A stretch of 63,348 nt of DNA. Origin: Gemmatimonadota bacterium. GTDB taxonomy: Bacteria; Gemmatimonadota; Gemmatimonadetes; Longimicrobiales; Gaopeijiaceae. A program made the position numbers and the translations under genes. The notes below the pieces were generated by a model. The model did no database searches and had not been told where the DNA came from. It saw nothing but the letters and a program-made list of their open reading frames with translations. Below, piece by piece: positions 17,942 through 27,080 of this stretch. The stretch lies in the NCBI GenBank assembly GCA_015664885.1, contig DQPL01000078.1, positions 1 through 63,348 of the forward strand. The letters are read 5' to 3'. How positions within the stretch are numbered: the stretch's first letter is position 1; every line of letters starts with the position of its first letter.

Positions 17942-19198
17942 TCATCCCGCCAATTCCACATAAAGCGGGAAGTTGGCGCACAGATCCCGGACCTCGCCGC
18001 GAACAGCGGTGATCCGGTCTTGGTCATTTGGCGCCTCCAAGACATGCGCGATCCAGGTCGCGACCTGCGTCATCTCGGCTTCGTTCATGCCACGGGAGGT
18101 CAAAGCCGGCGTACCGATGCGAAGGCCGGATGTCACGAAGGGCGAACGTGTCTCTCCGGGCACTGTATTCTTGTTCACGGTGATACCGGAGGCCTCGAGC
18201 GCGGCCTCGGCTTCCTTGCCCGTCAGTTCGTCATGGCTCGGCCGGAGATCCACCAGCAGGAGGTGGTTGTCGGTGCCCCCACTGACGAGGTGAAAGCCCC
18301 GCTCCATCAGGCCGTCTGCCAGCGCCTTCGCGTTCGCGACGATCCGGCCAGAGTAGTCACTGAAGTCAGGCTTCAAAGCTTCGAGCAAGGCCACTGCCTT
18401 CGCCGCGATCACGTGCATGAGAGGCCCACCCTGCATGAACGGGAACACCGCCTTGTCGATCGCCTTGGCGTGCTGCTCGCGGCACAGGATCATGCCGCCG
18501 CGTGGCCCACGCAGCGTCTTGTGCGTGGTCGTAGTCACGATATCGGCATGTGGAATGGGCGTGGGATGGTGACCCGTCGCCACCAAGCCGGCGATGTGCG
18601 CCATGTCCACCACGAAGCACGCGTCGACCTCTCGGGCAATTTCTGAGAAGGCGGCGAAGTCGATCGTACGCGGGTACGCGCTCGCCCCGGCGATGATCAT
18701 CTTCGGACGCTCCGCGCGCGCCCGCTCTCTAACCTCATCGTAGTCGATGCGCCCGTCGTCCTCCCGCACCCCGTACGCGACGACCTCGAAGAGCCGGCCG
18801 CTGAAGTTCACCGGCGAGCCGTGCGTGAGATGGCCGCCGTGACTGAGGTTCATGCCCAGGATCTTGTCCCCGGGGTCCAGGAAGGAGAAGTACGCCGCCA
18901 TGTTGGCCTGCGCGCCTGAGTGCGGCTGCACGTTGACGTGCTCGGCACCGAACAACTGCCTGGCTCGGTCACGCGCTAGGTCCTCGGCAACGTCGACGAA
19001 TTCGCAGCCGCCGTAGTACCGTTTCGACGGCAGCCCCTCCGCATACTTGTTCGTCATCACCGTGCCCATGGCTTCGAGCACGGCCTGCGAGACGAAGTTC
19101 TCGCTCGCGATGAGCTCCAAGCCGTCGGCCTGTCGGCGCGCCTCGCTGACGATCGAGTCGAAGACGGCTGGGTCGGTCTTCTTCAGGTTGTCCATCAT
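17942..19198 (-). CDS. glyA: Serine hydroxymethyltransferase
   Basis: A PLP enzyme interconverting serine and glycine with tetrahydrofolate, the main one-carbon source. Its 418 residues match the family. Visible motifs: [60 protein letters not shown], the PLP region [12 protein letters not shown], and the Schiff-base Lys in [15 protein letters not shown]. The C-terminal [15 protein letters not shown] is also typical. It is in the same run as the leucine dehydrogenase upstream (30-base gap). Confidence 0.97.
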   Translation of the reverse strand: MMDNLKKTDPAVFDSIVSEARRQADGLELIASENFVSQAVLEAMGTVMTNKYAEGLPSKRYYGGCEFVDVAEDLARDRARQLFGAEHVNVQPHSGAQANMAAYFSFLDPGDKILGMNLSHGGHLTHGSPVNFSGRLFEVVAYGVREDDGRIDYDEVRERARAERPKMIIAGASAYPRTIDFAAFSEIAREVDACFVVDMAHIAGLVATGHHPTPIPHADIVTTTTHKTLRGPRGGMILCREQHAKAIDKAVFPFMQGGPLMHVIAAKAVALLEALKPDFSDYSGRIVANAKALADGLMERGFHLVSGGTDNHLLLVDLRPSHDELTGKEAEAALEASGITVNKNTVPGETRSPFVTSGLRIGTPALTSRGMNEAEMTQVATWIAHVLEAPNDQDRITAVRGEVRDLCANFPLYVELAG

Positions 19199-19228
19199 GA
19201 CCGGCTGTCCATCACGGAAGAAGGTTCA

Positions 19229-20290
19229 TCAGGTGCGGAACGTCCGTTGCAGATGCCTGGCCTCCAGGATGCGCGCCTCCGCAACCTTGTTGGCCGCTAG
19301 ATGAGGGCCAAGTCCGTCGCTCTTCGCAAGCTCGAAGATGCGCAGAAGCGTGCCGTAGATCTCCCCGGCCTTCCACTTGCTGCGGTCCGCGGTCCAGTCG
19401 TTCAGCTCTCCATAGACGTTGATGAGCCCACCGGCGTTGATCACGTAATCGGGCGCGTACAGAATGCCGCGTTGGTGCAGCGCCGGCCCATGGACCAGCC
19501 CGCGTGCCAACTGATTGTTCGCGGCGCCTGCGACGATGTCGACCTTCAGCATGTCGATCGTCTCGTCATTGATGACCGCGCCCATGGCGCAGGGCGCGAA
19601 GACATCGGCATCGACGGAATAGATGTCGTCCGCACCGACCGCTCGGGCTCCGAACTCTTCGGCGACGCGCGCCACTCGCTCCGCGTCGAGGTCGGTGACC
19701 GTGAGCTTGGCGCCTTCTTCAGCCAAGTGGGCGCACAGGTAATATCCGACGTGGCCGAGGCCCTGGACAGTGACGTGACGCCCTTCCAAGCCATCGCTCC
19801 CGTACTTGATCGCTGCGCACGCCTTGATGCCGTGGTATACGCCATACGCGGTAATCGGAGAGGGGTCACCCGAGCGCCCGTGGCGGCCGACCACGTATTC
19901 GGTCTCCATGCTGATGTATTCCATGTCGTCCGGCGACGTGCCCACGTCTTCCGCGGTGATGTAGCGGCCGTGCAGCGAGTCGACCGCTCGGCCGTGCGCG
20001 CGGAAGATCATCTCACGGTTCGCCTTGCGGTTGTCCCCCCAGATGACGGACTTGCCGCCGCCGAGATTGAGGCCGGCGATCGCTGCCTTGTAGGTCATCC
20101 CGCGCGAGAGTCGGAGCGCGTCGATGACCGCCTCACGATCGTTCCCGTAGTTCCAGTAGCGGGTGCCGCCAAGCGCCGGCCCCATCGTGGTGTCGTGGAT
20201 CGCGATGATGCCTCGATATCCGAGGTCAGGATCATTCCAGAACACGAGCTGCTCGTGCCTCCGTTCGGACATCAGTTCAAATAATTCCAT
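19229..20290 (-). CDS. Leucine dehydrogenase type (Glu/Leu/Phe/Val dehydrogenase)
   Basis: The 353-residue NAD-dependent amino acid dehydrogenase has DLGYRGIIAIHDTTMGPALGGTR, the substrate- and catalysis-linked Lys region MTYKAAIAGLNLGGGKSVIWGD, YITAEDVGTSPDDME, and a Rossmann motif VQGLGHVGYYLC. Its length and the N-terminal IHDTTMGPALGG motif favour the leucine/valine/phenylalanine branch over glutamate dehydrogenase (about 420 residues). Next to acyl-CoA oxidation genes it would supply 2-oxo acids from branched-chain amino acids, or run in reverse for assimilation. Confidence 0.92.
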   Translation of the reverse strand: MELFELMSERRHEQLVFWNDPDLGYRGIIAIHDTTMGPALGGTRYWNYGNDREAVIDALRLSRGMTYKAAIAGLNLGGGKSVIWGDNRKANREMIFRAHGRAVDSLHGRYITAEDVGTSPDDMEYISMETEYVVGRHGRSGDPSPITAYGVYHGIKACAAIKYGSDGLEGRHVTVQGLGHVGYYLCAHLAEEGAKLTVTDLDAERVARVAEEFGARAVGADDIYSVDADVFAPCAMGAVINDETIDMLKVDIVAGAANNQLARGLVHGPALHQRGILYAPDYVINAGGLINVYGELNDWTADRSKWKAGEIYGTLLRIFELAKSDGLGPHLAANKVAEARILEARHLQRTFRT

Positions 20291-20320
20291 TCTCGCTATG
20301 CGCTCACACGTTTCGGATTT

Positions 20321-21490
20321 TTAGTCGTTCGCGGCATCCCGCAGCACCTCGCGGGCGATCACCATTTTCATGATTTCGTTGGTTCCTTCGTAGATCTCCG
20401 TACCCTTGGCGTCTCGCAGAAGCTGCTCGACAGGGTAGTGACGCATGTAGCCATAGCCGCCAAAGATCTGAATCGCTTCGTCTGCAGACCAAGTCGCGGC
20501 CTCCGAAGCAGCAAGCTTCGCGATCGCCGCGCGGCTCGTCACCCCGTCGAGGCCGGTGCGGGCATGCCCCGACCCGCTGGCCACCGCCTCGAGGGAGGCA
20601 CCGGCGTGGTGGGCCAGTAAGCGCGCTCCCGAGAGTTTGCGTGCCATCTCCGCAAGCTTCGCTTGGGTCGCGCCGAAGTCCGCGAGGGGCCGACCGAACT
20701 GCTCGCGTTCCAACGCGTACTTGGCCGAATGCTCCAGAGCGGACCGCCCGATGCCCACCGCCTGGGCGGCAATGCCGACGCGGCCGAGGTCGAGGGCCTC
20801 CAACGCGTAGGGGAGTCCACGACCCAAGTCACCTAACAGCGCCTCGGCGCCGAGCTGCATGCCGTCGAGCTTCACGCTCACGGTCTGAGAGGCGCGAAAC
20901 CCCATCGTCGACTCCCGCGCGCCCACGGCGTAACCGTCCGTATCAGGTGACACCAGAAACGCGCTGATGCCGTCCTCGCCCGTGCGTGCGAAAACGATGA
21001 CCAGTCCGGCGCGGCGGCCGTTGGTTACCCAGCGCTTTTCGCCGTTGAGGCTCCACCCGGAGTCGGATCGCTCCGCCTTGGTGGAGATCGAGCCCGCGTC
21101 ACTGCCCGCTTCCGGCTCCGAGAGCGCGAACGCCCCCATCAACGCACCCACGGCGAGCTGAGGTAGCCAACGCTGCTTTTGCTCGTCGCTGCCGTAGCGC
21201 AGCAGCAGGCTGCTCACGGGTCCGTTGTGGATGGCGACCGAGAGCGCCACCGAAGCGTCACCCCAGGCCAGCTCTTCGAGCACCAACAAATACGTGCCCA
21301 GATCGAAGTCGAGTCCGCCGAACTCCTCCGGTATCAACATGCCCAGGAACCCGAGCTCGGCGAGCTTGCCGAATACGCCCTCTTGGAGGTCGCGCGCGCT
21401 GTCCCAGGCTCCGGACTCACCTCGAAGCTCGCCCTCGGCGAACTCATGAGCGAGCGCCTGGATTTCGAGCTGCTCCTGGGTCCAAGTCAT
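20321..21490 (-). CDS. Acyl-CoA dehydrogenase
   Basis: A 389-residue FAD enzyme for the first step of beta-oxidation or branched-chain acyl-CoA oxidation. Motifs in order: the helical N-terminal domain, FALSEPEAGSDAGS (FAD/substrate signature 1), LNGEKRWVTNG, and IQIFGGYGYMRHYPVEQLLRDAKGTEIYEGTNEI (signature 2, with the catalytic Glu in YEGTNEI). Chain-length specificity cannot be read. It is followed 30 bases later by leucine dehydrogenase and preceded by hbd with a 6-base gap, so it is part of one operon. Confidence 0.95.
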   Translation of the reverse strand: MTWTQEQLEIQALAHEFAEGELRGESGAWDSARDLQEGVFGKLAELGFLGMLIPEEFGGLDFDLGTYLLVLEELAWGDASVALSVAIHNGPVSSLLLRYGSDEQKQRWLPQLAVGALMGAFALSEPEAGSDAGSISTKAERSDSGWSLNGEKRWVTNGRRAGLVIVFARTGEDGISAFLVSPDTDGYAVGARESTMGFRASQTVSVKLDGMQLGAEALLGDLGRGLPYALEALDLGRVGIAAQAVGIGRSALEHSAKYALEREQFGRPLADFGATQAKLAEMARKLSGARLLAHHAGASLEAVASGSGHARTGLDGVTSRAAIAKLAASEAATWSADEAIQIFGGYGYMRHYPVEQLLRDAKGTEIYEGTNEIMKMVIAREVLRDAAND

Positions 21491-21496
21491 CGGCGA

Positions 21497-22351
21497 CTAC
21501 TCATAGCCGTAAAAACCACGGCCGGTCTTTCGGCCATGCCAGCCCGCCGCGACATACTTGCGAAGCAGCGGAGACGGCCGGTAGCGGTCGTCTCCCAACT
21601 CGCGATGCAGCACCTCCAGAATGTTCAGGCAAGTGTCCAGCCCGATCAGGTCGGCGAGCTCCAAAGGACCCATGGGGTGATTCAAGCCGAGCTTCATCAC
21701 CGTATCGATAGATTCGGCGTCGGCCACACCCTCCATGAGCGCGGTCACCGCCTCGTTGATCATCGGCATGAGTACACGGTTGGATACGAAACCCGGGAAA
21801 TCGTTGACCTCCACAGGGATTTTTCCCAACTGCTCGGCGAATTCGAGCGTCGTGTGCGTGGTCTCGTCACTCGTGGCGAGACCGCGGATCACTTCCACGA
21901 GCCTCATGACGGGAACCGGGTTCATGAAGTGCATACCGATCACCCGGTCGGGGCAAGACGTGTGCGCCGCTAGCTCGGTGATCGAAATGGACGAGGTGTT
22001 GCTCGCCAGAATCGTATCGGGCGACACCGCGCGATCGAGTGTCTCGAAGAGATCGTACTTGAGCTGCGCCTTCTCGGGCACGGCCTCGATCACTAGGTCG
22101 ACGCCCTCCGCTCCAGCCGCGACGTCCGTGCTGGTTTCGATGCGACCGAGCGTGGCATCGCGAGCCGACTCGTCCAGAATCTCTCGCTCGACCTGCCGGG
22201 CGAGGTTCTTGGCGATGGTCGCCATTGCGCCCTCCAGAACCTCTGCCGAAACGTCGAGCAAGCGCACTTCCCTACCGTGCTGAGCTGCGACATGCGCGAT
22301 GCCGTTGCCCATCGTGCCTCCGCCGACCACCGCGATTCGGTGGATACTCAT
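21497..22351 (-). CDS. hbd: 3-hydroxybutyryl-CoA dehydrogenase
   Basis: A 284-residue NAD-dependent 3-hydroxyacyl-CoA dehydrogenase. It has the Rossmann motif [19 protein letters not shown] at the N-terminus, [13 protein letters not shown], the catalytic His in [18 protein letters not shown], the Glu/Asn region [21 protein letters not shown], and [18 protein letters not shown]. The length is that of the stand-alone short-chain form (Hbd/PaaH) rather than the FadB fusion. Its ATG overlaps the stop of the CPBP protease gene (ATGA). Confidence 0.95.
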   Translation of the reverse strand: MSIHRIAVVGGGTMGNGIAHVAAQHGREVRLLDVSAEVLEGAMATIAKNLARQVEREILDESARDATLGRIETSTDVAAGAEGVDLVIEAVPEKAQLKYDLFETLDRAVSPDTILASNTSSISITELAAHTSCPDRVIGMHFMNPVPVMRLVEVIRGLATSDETTHTTLEFAEQLGKIPVEVNDFPGFVSNRVLMPMINEAVTALMEGVADAESIDTVMKLGLNHPMGPLELADLIGLDTCLNILEVLHRELGDDRYRPSPLLRKYVAAGWHGRKTGRGFYGYE

Positions 22352-23304
22352 GCCGCGATCGCTCCTTCGGGCCCTCTAGGCCCGGTATCCGGCCCGTCGA
22401 GCCGCATGTTCGTCACCGCCAAGGGCGACGTAGACAACGCCGCCTCTCCAGGCCGCAGCCAAGGTCCCCACCAACAAGCGGCCGCAGCCGCCAAGGTCAC
22501 AGCGGTCGCGATCGCGCTGCCTTCAGGCCCGAAACCGCCGCCACTGAGCCACTCCGGGCCCCGAGCAACGCCGTCGTAGAAAGGCGCGTCCAGCACCTCC
22601 AGACCGCTCACCGGGACATCGGCCAAGTATCCGTGCGCCCAGTTCCAACCCAGGTGCAAACCGGTAGCCAGCCACAAGCTTCCTGTGCGCAGGTACACGA
22701 CCCCGAGCAGCAGTCCCGCCACCGCAATGTTCACCAAACCCAACTCCGTCACAGCGGGATTGCCCAAGTGCATCGCCCCGAACGCAATCGACGTGACGAG
22801 CAAGGCGGCAGCGGGGCCCCACGCCTCGGCAAGGGCCTGAAGCGGATAGCCTCTCAGCAGAGCCTCCTCCGCCGCCGCGGGCAGCGTCAGAAACAGCAAC
22901 GAACTCGCGCCACCCACGAGCCAGGCACTAGCCGTGCCCGGCTGAGCCGACCAACGCAGACCGCCGAGCGCGGCCATGACGAGCACGACCACGAGCGCCA
23001 CGACCACGCCGAGCCCGAGCCCCACCGCTGCTTCGCGCCCCGCGACCGGCCGCAAGTAGAAGCCGAGCGCGCCCGGGGCGCGTCCGTCGAGCGCAAGCAT
23101 GGCCCATCCACCCGCGAGCGCCCCTAGCAGTAGAGCCGCCGAAGCGTATTGGATACCCGCGGGAAGCAGCGTCGTCACGATCATCTTGACGACCCCCACA
23201 ACGACCAGGAAGAACAGAAGGCGCCAGCCTAGCCGGAGGCGCCCACCCCGCGCTGTGAGGATGGAGCCTGGGAGCACTTCTTTGGGCAAGGGCGTTGACG
23301 GCAA
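22348..23304 (-). CDS. CPBP family intramembrane glutamic endopeptidase
   Basis: A polytopic membrane protein (about 318 residues, eight or so helices) with the CPBP/Rce1 motifs: [13 protein letters not shown] (catalytic Glu pair and Arg), FGAMHLGNP (first metal-free His) and [11 protein letters not shown] (second conserved His). Such proteases cleave prenylated or membrane proteins; the substrate here is unknown. No strong start is visible after the thiolase stop: TTG at 23304 overlaps the end of the thiolase gene, and GTG at 23277 is an alternative. It sits inside the beta-oxidation operon between thiolase and hbd, overlapping hbd by four bases. Confidence 0.85.
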   Translation of the reverse strand: MPSTPLPKEVLPGSILTARGGRLRLGWRLLFFLVVVGVVKMIVTTLLPAGIQYASAALLLGALAGGWAMLALDGRAPGALGFYLRPVAGREAAVGLGLGVVVALVVVLVMAALGGLRWSAQPGTASAWLVGGASSLLFLTLPAAAEEALLRGYPLQALAEAWGPAAALLVTSIAFGAMHLGNPAVTELGLVNIAVAGLLLGVVYLRTGSLWLATGLHLGWNWAHGYLADVPVSGLEVLDAPFYDGVARGPEWLSGGGFGPEGSAIATAVTLAAAAACWWGPWLRPGEAALSTSPLAVTNMRLDGPDTGPRGPEGAIAA

Positions 23305-23309
23305 AGTGG

Positions 23310-24524
23310 CTACGCCTTCTCCACGGAGAGCGCGACGGCGTTGCCCCCGCCGAGGCAAAGTGTGGCGAGCCCGGTTCCCTCTCCCCTATGCTCGAGCGCG
23401 TTGAGCAGCGTCACTAGGATGCGCGTACCGGACGCCCCAATCGGGTGGCCAAGCGCAACCGCGCCTCCGTTCACATTCACGAGCTCCTCGTCCATGCCCA
23501 GCGCGCGCATGTCCGCGATCGCCTGTACGGCGAAAGCCTCGTTCACCTCCACGAGCTCATAGTCGCCGATCTCTTTTCCTTCCTTTTGCATAAGGTTGTT
23601 CACCGCGGCAATGGGAGCGAAAAAGAGATCCTGAGGCTCGGTAGCGCTCACTGCATACGCCGAGATGAACGCGTCGACCTCGAGTCCATGCGCCTCGGCG
23701 TATTCCAGTGAGGCCACGACAACCGCAGCCGCTCCGTCGTTGAGACCGGGCGCATTTCCAGCGGTTACGACGTGCTCGTCGATCCCCTCGGGCGCGTCCC
23801 GCTTGAACACCGGCCGGAGCTTTGCCAGCGCCTCGAGCGAGCTGTCGGCGCGCGGGCCCTCGTCGGTGTCCACGACCGTCACGCCGCGACGGCCCTCGAC
23901 CTCGACCGGTACGATCTCGTTTCTGAACCGCCCCTCTCGGGTCGCCTCAACGGCCTTCTGGTGGGAGCGCAGCGAGAACTCGTCGGCGTCGCTGCGCGTG
24001 ACCCCTGCCTTGTCAGCCGTGTATTCGGCATAGCCACCCATGTGGCAGTCGCCAAACGAGCACCACAGCCCATCGTGGATGAGGCCATCCTCCAGCGTCT
24101 GGTTGCCCAGCTTCACGCCATCCCGCAGGCCACGAGCATAGAACGGCACGTTGGACATCGACTCCATGCCGCCCGCTAGGACGAGACGGGCATCACCGGC
24201 GCGCACGGCCTGCGCCGCGAGCATGACCGCTTTCAGCCCCGAACCGCAGACCTTGTTGATGGTCAGCGCAGGAATCGTGGCGGGCACACCGCCGTTCACG
24301 GCGGCCTGGCGCGCCGGGGCCTGGCCTCCTCCAGCGGACACCACGTTGCCCATGATGACTTCGTCGAGGTCGCTGGCCTCGATGCCGGCGCGCGCGATCG
24401 CTGCACGCACCGCGATCGTGCCCAACTCGGGAGCTGAGAGCGGGCTGAGCCCACCCAGGAACCGTCCGATGGGTGTGCGGGCGCCCCCCTTCAGGATGAC
24501 GGGGATCGTCAATTTATCGGTCAT
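23310..24524 (-). CDS. Acetyl-CoA acetyltransferase (thiolase)
   Basis: A 404-residue thiolase that cleaves 3-ketoacyl-CoA or condenses two acetyl-CoA. Motifs: GGARTPIGRFLGGLS, the nucleophile Cys in NKVCGSGLKAVMLA (about residue 94), VLAGGMESMSN, VEVNEAFAVQA, GGAVALGHPIGASGTRI (catalytic His) and the second Cys in TLCLGGGNAVALS near the end. With hbd and the acyl-CoA dehydrogenase downstream it completes most of a beta-oxidation spiral, though no enoyl-CoA hydratase is seen in the window. Start ATG 24524. Confidence 0.95.
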   Translation of the reverse strand: MTDKLTIPVILKGGARTPIGRFLGGLSPLSAPELGTIAVRAAIARAGIEASDLDEVIMGNVVSAGGGQAPARQAAVNGGVPATIPALTINKVCGSGLKAVMLAAQAVRAGDARLVLAGGMESMSNVPFYARGLRDGVKLGNQTLEDGLIHDGLWCSFGDCHMGGYAEYTADKAGVTRSDADEFSLRSHQKAVEATREGRFRNEIVPVEVEGRRGVTVVDTDEGPRADSSLEALAKLRPVFKRDAPEGIDEHVVTAGNAPGLNDGAAAVVVASLEYAEAHGLEVDAFISAYAVSATEPQDLFFAPIAAVNNLMQKEGKEIGDYELVEVNEAFAVQAIADMRALGMDEELVNVNGGAVALGHPIGASGTRILVTLLNALEHRGEGTGLATLCLGGGNAVALSVEKA

Positions 24525-24618
24525 GCAAAGTCTAGTTCAGTGCACAGTGACTAGCCTTTCAAGATACCGAAATCCGTGAGTGTGGTCACCACGGCTGGAA
24601 TCGCCGCAACACGGTTTC
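24525..24618 (-). promoter_or_regulatory. Candidate promoter/operator region of the thiolase operon
   Basis: This 94-base gap is the first real break upstream of the long thiolase-to-ftsB run. It contains an imperfect 23-base dyad (24532-24554, arms CTAGT..ACTAG around GTGCAC) just before the thiolase start, and a TATCTT box about 15 bases further upstream that could serve as -10. A regulator cannot be named. Confidence 0.3.
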
Positions 24619-25497
24619 CTACTCCCTCAGACGGGGCCTTTCCGAGTCGGGATCGAGGCGGCCCCAAGGCACGCTGGCATCGTGTTCGAAGACCAACAAC
24701 CACTCCTCTTCTCGGGCCTGCGTCCACAGTGAACGCTTCGACTCCAGCGTCACCATGGGCTCGAGATCGTACCCCATGATCCAGGGCAGCGGCATGTGTG
24801 CCGACGTCGGGCAGACGTCCGCCAAATAGCAGGCGGTATCGCCCGCACTGGTCACCAACACCGAGTGGTGGTGCGGCGTATGGCCGGGGGTGCGTACGAC
24901 GCGCACGCCACTGGTGATCTCGGCATCGCCTTCCACCAAGTCCCAAAGGCCGGCTTCGGATACGGGCTCGAAATTCTTCGCGAGATAGCTCGCCCGCACG
25001 CGTTCATTACCGCCGCGCGCGAACTCGAGCTCCGCCTTCTGCACCACGTGGCGGGCCCGCGGAAAAGCGGGCTTCAGCACGCCATCCGGGTCCAGGAATG
25101 TGTTCCCTCCCGCGTGATCGAAGTGCAGATGCGTGTTGAGCACGATGTCGACGTCGTCCGGCTCGAACCCAGCGTCGCGAATTCCGTCCTCGAGCCGGGT
25201 CGGCTCACCCGCGTTGTCGACCCGATAGAGGTCGATGAATTTGTCGCTCTCCTTGCCACCGATCCCAGTGTCGACGAGGACCAGGGCGTTGGGCGCCTCT
25301 ATGAGCAGGCAGCGAAGCGCGAGCGGGATGCGATTACGCTCGTCGGCCGGGATGCGGCGCTCCCACAGGGGCTTGGGCACCACTCCGAACATCGCTCCGC
25401 CGTCGAGCCACTGAAGCCCCGCCTCGACGACGTGGATGCGAATGGACCCGATTTGCATCGAGCGGCTGAGCGGAAGATCCGCGGCGGTAATCGTCAT
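24619..25497 (-). CDS. MBL-fold metallo-hydrolase
   Basis: The 292-residue protein has the metallo-beta-lactamase metal motif NTHLHFDHAGG (HxHxDH) at about residues 119-129, a preceding VLVDTGIGG strand, the third His in RTPGHTPHHHSVLV, and the Asp/Cys strand CYLADVCPTSAHMPLPW with a late His in VFEHDASVPWG. It resembles quorum-lactonase and glyoxalase-like members, but the substrate cannot be deduced. Its ATG overlaps the exonuclease stop (ATGA), so it is translated from the rex operon transcript. Confidence 0.9.
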   Translation of the reverse strand: MTITAADLPLSRSMQIGSIRIHVVEAGLQWLDGGAMFGVVPKPLWERRIPADERNRIPLALRCLLIEAPNALVLVDTGIGGKESDKFIDLYRVDNAGEPTRLEDGIRDAGFEPDDVDIVLNTHLHFDHAGGNTFLDPDGVLKPAFPRARHVVQKAELEFARGGNERVRASYLAKNFEPVSEAGLWDLVEGDAEITSGVRVVRTPGHTPHHHSVLVTSAGDTACYLADVCPTSAHMPLPWIMGYDLEPMVTLESKRSLWTQAREEEWLLVFEHDASVPWGRLDPDSERPRLRE

Positions 25498-26363
25498 TGG
25501 CGTCTTCTCCTTCGCGCCTCATAACCAGGAAAGTCCAGAGAGTACTGGTCCGGGTTGAACTCTTTGCGCTGTCGGCGACGCTTGAGATACCACTGTAGCG
25601 TCGCGAGATCCTCGACGCCTCTCCCGCCCGCTTCGTCGAGCAGGCGCAGCAGAACCCTAGCCGTTGCAAGCGCGTCCCCATGGGCGCGGTGCCGGGCGTG
25701 GATGTCGACCCCGAAATACCTGGTTACGACATCGAGATTCCTGTGCCGGAGGGCCGGAACCAGGCGCCGCACCATGCGCACGGTGCATAGCCTGGGGACG
25801 TTGGGCACGTCGACGTTCGCACGCACGAGCTCTGCCGAAACGAAGCTCCAATCGAACGTCGCGTTGTGAGCGACAAAAGCCCGCCCCTCGAGGCGGCCCG
25901 CCACGTGCTCGGCGATGTGCTCGAAGTACGGAGCAACCGACGTCATGTCGTTGGTGATGCCAGTGAGAGACGTGATCATCGACGGGATGCCCTGCCCCGG
26001 ATTCACGAGCGTCTGGTACTCGTCGACGATGGCACCGCCTCGCACCTCCACGATGGCGATCTCTACGACGCGATGACCGTTCCATGCCCGGCCTCCGGTG
26101 GTCTCGACATCGACCACAGCGAACGGCACCTCCGACAACGGGGCACCGAGCGGCGCCAGCGTGGGGTCGAGACTCCAGACACCCTCTCCGTCCACCAGAA
26201 ATCGCGGATCAGCCCCGAGCAACTGGAAAACGGCCGCCGAAGCGGCCCCTGGATGCCCTGCGAGCCCGAGCACGTCGCCAGCAAGCTCGAGCGTGTGCGT
26301 CGGCCCGTCTCCGAGCCGAACGACCGCACGCCGGATGAGGGACGCGTGGGACCCAACGGTCAC
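25494..26363 (-). CDS. DnaQ-type 3'-5' exonuclease domain protein
   Basis: The 289-residue protein begins at GTG 26363, overlapping the rex stop (GTGA). After an N-terminal about 90-residue section it has the DEDDh exonuclease motifs: FAVVDVETTGG (ExoI, Asp-Glu), FVAHNATFDWSFV (ExoII, Asp) and HRAHGDALATARVLLRLL (ExoIII, His and Asp). The C-terminus is very basic (WYLKRRRQRKEF, EARRRRRQ), suggesting nucleic-acid binding. It may be a proofreading-like subunit or a stand-alone DNase/RNase; co-transcription with rex is unusual. Confidence 0.9.
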   Translation of the reverse strand: MTVGSHASLIRRAVVRLGDGPTHTLELAGDVLGLAGHPGAASAAVFQLLGADPRFLVDGEGVWSLDPTLAPLGAPLSEVPFAVVDVETTGGRAWNGHRVVEIAIVEVRGGAIVDEYQTLVNPGQGIPSMITSLTGITNDMTSVAPYFEHIAEHVAGRLEGRAFVAHNATFDWSFVSAELVRANVDVPNVPRLCTVRMVRRLVPALRHRNLDVVTRYFGVDIHARHRAHGDALATARVLLRLLDEAGGRGVEDLATLQWYLKRRRQRKEFNPDQYSLDFPGYEARRRRRQ

Positions 26364-27001
26364 TCCCCGGCTCCGCCTCGCGTGATCTTGAACGAGAGCG
26401 CCTCGAGCTGCATCACGAGATTGACGTCCTCGACCGGGATCGAGTCCGGCACCTTGATCTGGACGGGCGCGAAATTGAGGATGCCTCTTACGCCCGCCTC
26501 GACCGCCCGGTCCGCAATCTCTTGAGCCACTGAAGCCGGCACCGCCAGGATCACGAGATCGACATCGAGCTGCTCGATCACCGCCTCGAGCCGTTCCGAG
26601 GAGTGGATCGTGGTCGTCCCCCATTGCACGCCGATCTTCTCCGGGTCGGAGTCGAAGATCGCGACGCAGTCGTATCCACGCATCTTGAAGTCCGGATACT
26701 CGAACAGCGCCGATCCGATGCGGCCCGCACCGACGAGCACCACCTGCCACACGCGGTCGAGGCCGAGGATGGCCCGGAGCCGAACACTCAGCTCCTCGAT
26801 GCTGTATCCGAGGCCTCGTTTACCGAAGGAGCCGAAGTGCGAAAGGTCCTTTCGCACTTGAGCGGCCGTGGTGTGGCCGTGCGACGCCAGCTGCTCGCTC
26901 GACACAGTGCCTCCCCCCGCCTCCGCGAAGGCCTCGAGGGCCCGGAGATAGTGGGATAAACGTCGTACTGTCGAGTCGGAGATGCGTCTGGACAAAGGCA
27001 C
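26360..27001 (-). CDS. rex: Redox-sensing transcriptional repressor Rex
   Basis: The 213-residue protein has the Rex winged helix (STVRRLSHYLRALEAF, SSEQLASHGHTTAAQVRKDLSHFGSFGKRGLGY) and the NAD(H)-binding Rossmann domain (VVLVGAGRIGSALFEYPDF, then VAIFDSDPEKIG), ending with NFAPVQIKVPDSIPVEDVNLVMQLEALSF. Rex represses fermentative or respiratory genes when the NADH/NAD ratio is low. I chose GTG 27001 rather than a TTG at 27052, because 27035-27052 is a Rex operator and would otherwise be coding. Autoregulation is therefore likely. Confidence 0.95.
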   Translation of the reverse strand: MPLSRRISDSTVRRLSHYLRALEAFAEAGGGTVSSEQLASHGHTTAAQVRKDLSHFGSFGKRGLGYSIEELSVRLRAILGLDRVWQVVLVGAGRIGSALFEYPDFKMRGYDCVAIFDSDPEKIGVQWGTTTIHSSERLEAVIEQLDVDLVILAVPASVAQEIADRAVEAGVRGILNFAPVQIKVPDSIPVEDVNLVMQLEALSFKITRGGAGE

Positions 27002-27034
27002 GTTCGGAGGCCCGCGGCGCAGGGAACGCGCGGC

Positions 27035-27052
27035 TTGTGAAAATCTTCGCAA
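27035..27052 (-). promoter_or_regulatory. Rex operator (ROP site) on the rex promoter
   Basis: The plus strand reads TTGTGAAAATCTTCGCAA, 17 of 18 fit to the Rex consensus TTGTGAA-N4-TTCACAA (one G for A). It lies 34 bases before the rex start, right after the -10 box, where binding would block initiation. Confidence 0.8.
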
Positions 27053-27080
27053 ATGTAGGGGAGGCCTAGAATGACGGCAA
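27052..27080 (-). promoter_or_regulatory. Probable rex promoter (-35 TTGCCG, -10 TACATT)
   Basis: On the minus strand TTGCCG (27080-27075) and TACATT (27057-27052) are separated by exactly 17 bases. The -35 lies inside the last codons of rsmA. The Rex operator overlaps the expected transcription start. Confidence 0.6.
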
